A stretch of DNA of 16,994 nt from Bacteroidota bacterium. GTDB taxonomy: Bacteria; Bacteroidota; Bacteroidia; Chitinophagales; Chitinophagaceae. The position numbers and the translations under genes were made by a program. The notes below the pieces were generated by a model. It saw nothing but the letters and a program-made list of their open reading frames with translations. It did not search any database and had not been told where the DNA came from. Shown here piece by piece: positions 11,340 to 16,994 of the stretch. Position 1 is the stretch's first letter. Each line of letters begins with the position of its first letter. Location: the NCBI GenBank assembly GCA_023422565.1, contig JAFAGR010000059.1, forward strand, positions 1 to 16,994, written 5' to 3'.

Positions 11340-13927
11340 TGGAATGGAAGTTCACCATAATAGATCGTGACTACAACCACACGGAGATCGACGAGCCGGT
11401 CGGTTGGGATAACACGGAGATCGAAATTAAACGCGATGATAAATTTCATGGCGTATTCTTCGATTACCAGGGGAACGATTTTGAATTCCATGGATTGGCC
11501 ACAGAGATCATTAAGCATGAATACGAACAGTACGGCATTGAAGGTAAGCTAACGCTGAAAATCGAGCAATCCTGCGATGGTGATCTGGAAGAGCTGTACC
11601 GCGGGCGCCTGTTATTTGCCCGCTACGATTATGTGTGTGGCGAGGAATGTTTCGTTAAAATACCCATTGAAACAACCTCCGATGTTCTTGAACTTCGCAA
11701 CCGTTGGGATCAGAAGGTAAATCTGCAGACGGCAAAGGCATTTGATGAGACGACGGACCTTGAACCTTATGACCATCTCCCGACGGAGGTTCAGCTGCAT
11801 TCAAAAGGGATCTTCATCCAAGATTATTTCAAGTGTGATATTGATTTCGAAACACCAGTGCAAGGGGTTCCGGCCAATGATACAACCGCTCCCGGCAACT
11901 CTGAACACGGAATGATTGAGCTGGGTTTTGACAAACAGGTGGCGTCTGAAATTGGTAATGCCGGAACCAATGTGCAGCCTATTTACACGTGCGCGAATAC
12001 CACAATGGGTGTGCTTGGCTGTGGACTGTCGTTAAACAGCTTCAATCTCCCCATACCGCTGGGTTATTCGATCAGAATTGCTCCCCTGGATATTTCTTCC
12101 ATTGTCAACTTTCAGGAGGGCACAGCCAACTATAATGAGATCTCAAACCCGTGTACACTTGATATCAACATCTCCGCGAAGCTGATAAACCATAATTGTA
12201 TTGGGCTTGCCGCGCAATTCTTCCTGGCCGTTCTTCCAAAAAACAGGACCGGGGAACTGCTGTCGGATTACATCATCTTGGCCAATGATGAAAAAATACC
12301 CCTCTCCAATTCATATACACCACCCGGGATTTACAGCCTCAACGCGTCCTATTTCAACGACAATTTCACGTTGGAAAAAGGTGACATGATCTATTGCTGC
12401 TTTCCAGTTTTTCATAATCGTCTTAATGCCGCTATCGCTTCAGGCGACCCTGCATTTTCCATCAAAATGGAGGCAGGCTCCTACTTCAAACTGTCTAACC
12501 TCTCCAAAACTGATCCCTCGCCGGCAAAGGTCTTCCTGATGAATGAAGCTATTTCACGAATCTCGGAAGCCGTTACCAACGATAAAATAAGAGCCTACTC
12601 GGAATATTTCGGCAGGACCAATTCAGAACCCTATTCTCATGCGCAGAATGGGCCAGGATCCATGGAGGGAATTACCAAAGGCCTGTTCATCCGTCGCCAG
12701 GAAAACCGAATTGCAGATAAACCCTTTACCTGTAACCTGAGTTTGAAAGACATGATCGACGGGCTAGATCCTATTCACCATATCGGCTTTGGCACAGAAG
12801 AGGACACCAACCGCGAGGGATATCTCCGCCTGCGGGTGGAGCCATGGAGGTACTTCTATAAGAACGATGTGCTGATGGTCTGTGATCATGTTGATCGCAT
12901 CAATAAAAAAGTGGAATCGGGTGAACATTACAGCTCGTTTGCCTTTGGTTACCAAAAGTGGGAAGCTGAAGAATATACAGGCCTTGATGAGTTTTTGACA
13001 AAAAGGAAATACCGCACTACGCTTTCCACGGTCAGCAATGAACTTACCAAGCTCTCGTCTTTCATTGCCTCCGGGTATGCGCTGGAAATTACCAGGCGAA
13101 AGAGTGAAGACACAAAAGACTGGCGTTACGATAACGATACGTTCATCATCTGCCTGACAAATTACATTATCGGGCTTCATGGTATGTCCGCAACCAATGA
13201 ATTTTCCTTTGGATTCTTTGATGAATTGCCATCGTGGTTGGCGGTCGGCGCCACCTTTAACGTCACCAGTGTTTTAAACATGTCCGGCGTAGCGGTCCCA
13301 GGGCTTGTAAATACTTACACGGTGCTCAGTTCCACCTACAACCCGTTTACCAAAACTGTTTTCGTTACCGTTTCTCCGGGATACGATCTGGGTGGAGCTC
13401 CAGCATGGGCGGGAGGCTATTTTACCATAACCGAAAACAACCGGCTATCTGTGGAGCGTGGTAATGTAAGCTCACCGGTGAACATCATCGACCCGGAAAG
13501 CTTGTACAACTACCGGATTTCCCCCGTTCGTAACGCCATGCGTTGGCTGGATGAAGTTTTTAAATCGTACCGAAGCATCAGCGGTGATGCAAAGATCATT
13601 TTCACGGACGGTGATGGAAACTACCATGCGGAAGGGATGATGACCAGCGCCGTAAACCGGATAGAAGACGAGGTTTTGACCGAAAATGAAACGCTCGACG
13701 AATTCAAGTTTGCGGACCAATCTAAAGCGCATCCCTTGACCAGACCAGAGCGCGACCGGTTCGACTACCCCATGAGTTTAAAGCAATTCAAGGCCATTCT
13801 CGCTAATCCGTACGGTATCATACAATACAATTCGAACTGTCTGGAGGGTGAAGGCTGGATAGATTCCATAAAGTACAAGCCCGAACTGGGACTAGCAACA
13901 TTTCAAATCATACCAAAATGGGCATAA
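11339..13927 (+). CDS. Large tail protein (distal tail or baseplate type)
   Basis: An 862-residue protein immediately after the tape measure gene, the usual place for distal tail and tail-tip proteins. The N-terminal part (WKFTIIDRDYNHTEID, VGWDNTEIEIKRDDKFHGVF, then TLKIEQSCDGDLEELYRGRL) is beta-rich and resembles the start of large tail proteins from Bacteroidota phages. The centre has many beta-strand-like segments and Asn/Thr-rich loops. C-terminal parts include NYRISPVRNAMRWLDEVFKS and MSLKQFKAILANPYGIIQ. No peptidase or lysozyme motif is visible, so a cell-wall-degrading role is not supported. It overlaps the tape measure stop by one base and the next gene by 10 bases. Likely a baseplate or adsorption component; the exact role is inferred from order. 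Confidence 0.7.
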   Translation: MEWKFTIIDRDYNHTEIDEPVGWDNTEIEIKRDDKFHGVFFDYQGNDFEFHGLATEIIKHEYEQYGIEGKLTLKIEQSCDGDLEELYRGRLLFARYDYVCGEECFVKIPIETTSDVLELRNRWDQKVNLQTAKAFDETTDLEPYDHLPTEVQLHSKGIFIQDYFKCDIDFETPVQGVPANDTTAPGNSEHGMIELGFDKQVASEIGNAGTNVQPIYTCANTTMGVLGCGLSLNSFNLPIPLGYSIRIAPLDISSIVNFQEGTANYNEISNPCTLDINISAKLINHNCIGLAAQFFLAVLPKNRTGELLSDYIILANDEKIPLSNSYTPPGIYSLNASYFNDNFTLEKGDMIYCCFPVFHNRLNAAIASGDPAFSIKMEAGSYFKLSNLSKTDPSPAKVFLMNEAISRISEAVTNDKIRAYSEYFGRTNSEPYSHAQNGPGSMEGITKGLFIRRQENRIADKPFTCNLSLKDMIDGLDPIHHIGFGTEEDTNREGYLRLRVEPWRYFYKNDVLMVCDHVDRINKKVESGEHYSSFAFGYQKWEAEEYTGLDEFLTKRKYRTTLSTVSNELTKLSSFIASGYALEITRRKSEDTKDWRYDNDTFIICLTNYIIGLHGMSATNEFSFGFFDELPSWLAVGATFNVTSVLNMSGVAVPGLVNTYTVLSSTYNPFTKTVFVTVSPGYDLGGAPAWAGGYFTITENNRLSVERGNVSSPVNIIDPESLYNYRISPVRNAMRWLDEVFKSYRSISGDAKIIFTDGDGNYHAEGMMTSAVNRIEDEVLTENETLDEFKFADQSKAHPLTRPERDRFDYPMSLKQFKAILANPYGIIQYNSNCLEGEGWIDSIKYKPELGLATFQIIPKWA

Positions 13928-15111
13928 CAATCTCATCACCCCGCCACTCTTTCGTTCAGTTCAACCAAACTGTGGACGAGACCTGCGATAAGGTTTCCTA
14001 CAGCCTGCCGGTAATTGGCGAAAACGATTGGCGGTTTCAGGTTTTTGCAACCATGGGAAGCACACTGGAGGCGGATGCTTTTATGGGTCTGTTAGATACG
14101 GACATTCAGTTGCTGCTGGTAAACGGGACAGAAAACACGAGCGCAACGGTAGCTGCAAACACCTTGGTGAACTTCACTTCTGCTCATGCGCGGAAATTTG
14201 GGAAATATCGCACCAGCTCCACGGAGGTGGTATTGACCTGGACACAAGAAATGACCAATCTACTTGAGGAAACGCGTTGTGATCAATGTTTTCAACTCGC
14301 TATAAAAATTCCGGATGGGGAAGGCGGGTTTTATTATCATTTCTCGAATGTGTTTATCCGCAAGTGTGATCCATGCTGGACTTCCATCATCAATTACAGC
14401 TGTGAGGAAAATGCCATGTCGTTCAAGTATTGTGATGTGGGTGGGTTTGTGAATCGCGCGCGCCTGCATATGTATGTTACCCGGCCCGTTTTCCCAACCA
14501 CGAAAAGCGTCTACCCGAAATCTAATGGTGTTCATAAGATCCTGAAAGCTGTGATCAGAAAAGAGTATGAGGGTCAAACGGAACATTACCCGGAACAGAT
14601 GCATGAAAAGATCAACATCATGCTTCATCATGACCAGGTAGAAATGGTGTCGGACCGTTACACCGGTGGGTTGAGGATTTCCAACGAATACGAACCGGAA
14701 TGGGACGACGAGCATCCGTATGCTCCCGGTAAATTCAAAGCGAATGCCACCCCATATGATGTCCGCAATGATAACTGCGATAACTGCCAGGATATCTGCC
14801 CTCAGATCACGGCGTTGACAAAAACTGTGGACTTCGTCGGCGCGGGTCCAGACTGGGAATGTATAATTACCGCGGTAGGTTGGGAGTTTACGCCTGCTTG
14901 GGCAACGACTGCCAAGGTTTATTACAAAGAAGGAGGCACGGCAACCGCTTTTACGCTTGCAGGAACGGTGACGATCGGTACAGGAGGGGTGCTAACCTCG
15001 CCTTTAACCATCACACCCATTGCCGGAGCATGGAAGTCGATAGATATTCGAATCGTAAGCCTTTGCAGTGGCGAATTAACTGATTTTGTAAACATCGAAG
15101 ATCCAGTATAA
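13918..15111 (+). CDS. Cys-rich tail protein with C-terminal Ig-like domain
   Basis: A 397-residue protein. The N-terminal two thirds is beta-rich with SFVQFNQTVDETCDKVSYSL and WRFQVFATMGSTLEADAF. Cys pairs are at CDQC (121-124), CDPC (150-153) and CDNC (287-290, with Cys294 close by), spaced as possible metal or disulfide sites. From about 296 to the end the repeated strand pattern (TALTKTVDFVGAGPDW, KVYYKEGGTATAFTLAGTVT, KSIDIRIVSLCSG) fits an Ig-like or fibronectin-type domain, a common surface module of virions. It overlaps the previous gene by 10 bases and the next by one (TAATG). It may be a receptor-binding or tail decoration protein; no enzyme motif is seen. Confidence is good for a structural role and low for the exact part. 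Confidence 0.65.
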   Translation: MGITISSPRHSFVQFNQTVDETCDKVSYSLPVIGENDWRFQVFATMGSTLEADAFMGLLDTDIQLLLVNGTENTSATVAANTLVNFTSAHARKFGKYRTSSTEVVLTWTQEMTNLLEETRCDQCFQLAIKIPDGEGGFYYHFSNVFIRKCDPCWTSIINYSCEENAMSFKYCDVGGFVNRARLHMYVTRPVFPTTKSVYPKSNGVHKILKAVIRKEYEGQTEHYPEQMHEKINIMLHHDQVEMVSDRYTGGLRISNEYEPEWDDEHPYAPGKFKANATPYDVRNDNCDNCQDICPQITALTKTVDFVGAGPDWECIITAVGWEFTPAWATTAKVYYKEGGTATAFTLAGTVTIGTGGVLTSPLTITPIAGAWKSIDIRIVSLCSGELTDFVNIEDPV

Positions 15112-15980
15112 TGAAAAAAGGAATAATCATTTTCGCCTTAGGGCACGAAAACTATTACAGGATGGCCGAAGCGCTTGCGGCCTCGCTGTATGTCAACGGC
15201 GCCACGCCTGAAAACGGTATCAGCATATGCCTCATTCATGATGACCGGGACAAAGTGGTCTATCCCCAGTTATTCAATGACCTTTTGATCTTGGATTCAA
15301 AGGATTTCAGGGTCAACGGGAAAGTGGTGTTCAATAATGCCATGGTAAAAGCTTATGAGCTATCGCCTTACGACATCACTATGAAGCTGGATGCAGATAT
15401 GATCTGGATACAGGGTCGTTCGGTCTTGGAACTGTTCCTAAAACTGCAGAACACCGACATCGCCTTCTCAAACCGCGGCCACGGCTGGCAAAAAGGAAAC
15501 AGTGTTTGGGTGGAGGAGGAAGACCTCAAAGCAGCCTACAATTTTAATGAGGAGCATAAGCTGTATAAGATCTTCGGCGAATTCTTGTACTTCAAAAAGT
15601 GTGCTTCTGTTAAAGCCTTCTTTAAGAAGGTGCAGCAGGTTTATAATAAACCGAAAGTGCGCTGCGCTGATTTTGCTAACGGTACTATGACTGATGAACT
15701 GGCTTTTCAAATCGCCTGCATGATGACCGGCACTTACCCGCATGAAGATAATTTCACACCGATCTATAACCGCTTTTTGCATTACCGGCATTTGGAAAGG
15801 AAGTACCCTTACCAGCTGGATGGCTTCTATGGTTATTCGATCGGCGGAAACATGAACAACCAGTTCACCAAAAACAATTACAACATTCTCGCGCGACATT
15901 ATTTCAATACACTTGGATTGCTGAATCCTTATCAGGTTGCAGACAAGCGCGCCTTTTTACCAGAAAGAAAAAAAATATAA
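15111..15980 (+). CDS. Glycosyltransferase, GT-A/GT8-like
   Basis: A 289-residue enzyme with the look of a nucleotide-sugar glycosyltransferase of the GT-A fold. The N-terminus KKGIIIFALGHENYYRMAEA and SLYVNGATPEN resembles the sugar-nucleotide binding start, and TMKLDADMIWI (about residues 90-100) supplies the DxD motif (Asp94, Asp96) that binds the metal and sugar diphosphate. Later conserved-looking parts are FYGYSIGGNMNNQF and a basic C-terminus. No signal peptide or membrane helix is seen, so it acts in the cytoplasm. The acceptor cannot be read from sequence. The start overlaps the previous stop as TAATG and the gene lies between tail and portal genes, so it is transcribed with virion genes. 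It may modify a tail protein, or the host surface or virus DNA. Confidence 0.8.
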   Translation: MKKGIIIFALGHENYYRMAEALAASLYVNGATPENGISICLIHDDRDKVVYPQLFNDLLILDSKDFRVNGKVVFNNAMVKAYELSPYDITMKLDADMIWIQGRSVLELFLKLQNTDIAFSNRGHGWQKGNSVWVEEEDLKAAYNFNEEHKLYKIFGEFLYFKKCASVKAFFKKVQQVYNKPKVRCADFANGTMTDELAFQIACMMTGTYPHEDNFTPIYNRFLHYRHLERKYPYQLDGFYGYSIGGNMNNQFTKNNYNILARHYFNTLGLLNPYQVADKRAFLPERKKI

Positions 15981-15983
15981 GCC

Positions 15984-16994
15984 ATGCCAAAGATCAGTCA
16001 GGACCTATTAAACAGCTATTTCACGACGGCCAACCGCCATCCGGTTTTCTCGGATACGGTTAAGCTTTATGAGGCTTTGCGCGTACATGCGGACGGTGAC
16101 TTCCCCAAAGAAATGATCGAAGCAAGAAGGCCCTCCGAAACGGAAGAGATCTTGGCCTACAGGAGAAAAACATACAAGGCCATAACAAAGCTTCCGGTGA
16201 GCAAGGTCTTGACATCCTTGAGTAAAATCAGACGCTCCCCTGATTGGGCAATTATATTCGACGAAAAAGCTACGCCGGCCAAGATCGCAAAAGGGGAATC
16301 GTTGCAGGAATATATCAATGGAAATATCCCCGGTTTTGGAAGCATTACCGACTGGCTATTCTCGGTACTTCTGAAACAGAATGCAATCGATGCGAATGCT
16401 GTAGTTGCAGTTATTCCACTTAAACCTATTGAAGTGACGGAATATTGTAAGCCAGTTCCCATCGTGTTCAACAGTGACCATGTCATTGAGTATTCTGAAG
16501 AGAGGCAGTTTGCTATTCTCAAGAGCAAACGGAAAGTGAACCTCCTTTTAGAAGACGGGTCAACTAATTACAACGCGGGCGATCGTTTTTACTATATCGA
16601 TGATAACGAGGTAATTATTTACGACCAAACGAAAGACGGGTTCTCTCCTGTGTTCCAGCAACCACACAAATTAGGGCGGATGCCTGCCTTTAAGGTACGC
16701 GGCGAGGCATTCAAGCAATACGACAACATGGTCGTGAATCGCTCACGCCTGGATGCAATGGTACCCTTTTTGGATGAAGCCGCCTGCGAGTATTCCGACC
16801 TGAAAGGAAGCAAGATCCAGCACCTTTACCCGCTCTTCTGGTTTTATCAGAACAAGAATTGTGGAACATGTAACGGTACTGGTAAAGTAACGGGAAAGGA
16901 AGGTGCTACAACCTGTTCAAAATGCGACGGCGGTGGTAAAGTAAAATTTTCTCCTTACGCACATATTGAAGTTACTCCACCAGCTCTTGGAGCA
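15984..16994 (+). CDS. Probable portal protein, 3' truncated, with two CxxCxGxG motifs
   Basis: The frame runs from ATG 15984 to the window edge without a stop (337 residues visible). The start is ATG after an A-rich region, 3 bases past the previous stop. Middle residues SLQEYINGNIPGFGSITDWL (106-125), then VLLKQNAIDANAVVAVIPLK, resemble the portal family: a helical wing, then a 'D-x-N-x-x-x-x-V-x-P' part. Residues 293-318 have CGTCNGTGKV and CSKCDGGGKV, two DnaJ-like CxxCxGxG units that probably bind one zinc. A portal would form the ring through which DNA enters the head and to which the tail attaches. A portal downstream of tail genes is unusual; the family call is by eye only. The alternative is another large head-tail connector protein. 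Confidence 0.55.
   Translation, partial: MPKISQDLLNSYFTTANRHPVFSDTVKLYEALRVHADGDFPKEMIEARRPSETEEILAYRRKTYKAITKLPVSKVLTSLSKIRRSPDWAIIFDEKATPAKIAKGESLQEYINGNIPGFGSITDWLFSVLLKQNAIDANAVVAVIPLKPIEVTEYCKPVPIVFNSDHVIEYSEERQFAILKSKRKVNLLLEDGSTNYNAGDRFYYIDDNEVIIYDQTKDGFSPVFQQPHKLGRMPAFKVRGEAFKQYDNMVVNRSRLDAMVPFLDEAACEYSDLKGSKIQHLYPLFWFYQNKNCGTCNGTGKVTGKEGATTCSKCDGGGKVKFSPYAHIEVTPPALGA

Noticed and set aside
12764..13180. 138-codon - strand frame inside the large tail gene
   Set aside because: Wholly within a continuous + strand frame and lacks any recognisable protein feature.
15468..15899. 143-codon - strand frame inside the glycosyltransferase gene
   Set aside because: Complement of a gene with a clear DxD motif; no start signal or domain of its own.

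Overview
The window is a stretch of bacteriophage or prophage DNA from a Bacteroidota host. This rests on the protein families (terminase, tape measure and other tail proteins of the type seen in Bacteroidota siphophages, plus a DUF2335-like and a DUF3606-like protein), on weak A-rich ribosome-binding regions, and on three exact matches to the Bacteroidota -7 promoter motif TAnnTTTG (2215-2222, 3618-3625, 6391-6398). No integrase, repressor or attachment site is visible, so free phage and prophage cannot be told apart here. The host cannot be placed below phylum with confidence.

Layout. 1-1292: small accessory genes on the + strand. These are a 5'-truncated gene, a gene broken by one in-frame TGA, a two-helix membrane protein and a 71-residue protein, with odd short repeats at the gene ends. 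1391-1834: two small convergent genes meeting at a perfect inverted repeat. 1835-2272: a 438-base gap with a hairpin, a duplicated promoter-like block and a -7 motif. 2273-3292: three small + genes, one DUF2335-like. 3321-3545: a small - strand gene. 3637-6107: the packaging operon, tightly overlapped: GIY-YIG nuclease with a terminase-small-subunit-like N-terminus, small terminase subunit, a 62-residue protein, large terminase subunit. 6085-6345: a lone - strand gene. 6418-8461: small virion or accessory genes ending in a tail assembly chaperone with a probable -1 frameshift extension. 8436-15111: tape measure and two large tail proteins. 15111-15980: a glycosyltransferase. 15984 to the end: the first 337 residues of a probable portal protein.

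How it works together. From 6418 nearly every gene overlaps the next by a few bases, so this looks like one late operon for packaging, tail assembly and virion decoration. The tail genes lie between the large terminase and the probable portal, so head genes would be expected past the right edge. The region before 3637 looks like a variable accessory block.

Most notable: (1) the terminase-like/GIY-YIG fusion inside the packaging operon; (2) a -1 frameshift arrangement with two canonical slippery heptamers before the tape measure gene; (3) a glycosyltransferase in the tail operon; (4) two CxxCxGxG motifs inside the probable portal; (5) a single-base nonsense change whose original Trp codon can be inferred from an internal repeat. 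I see no convincing new multi-gene defence system.
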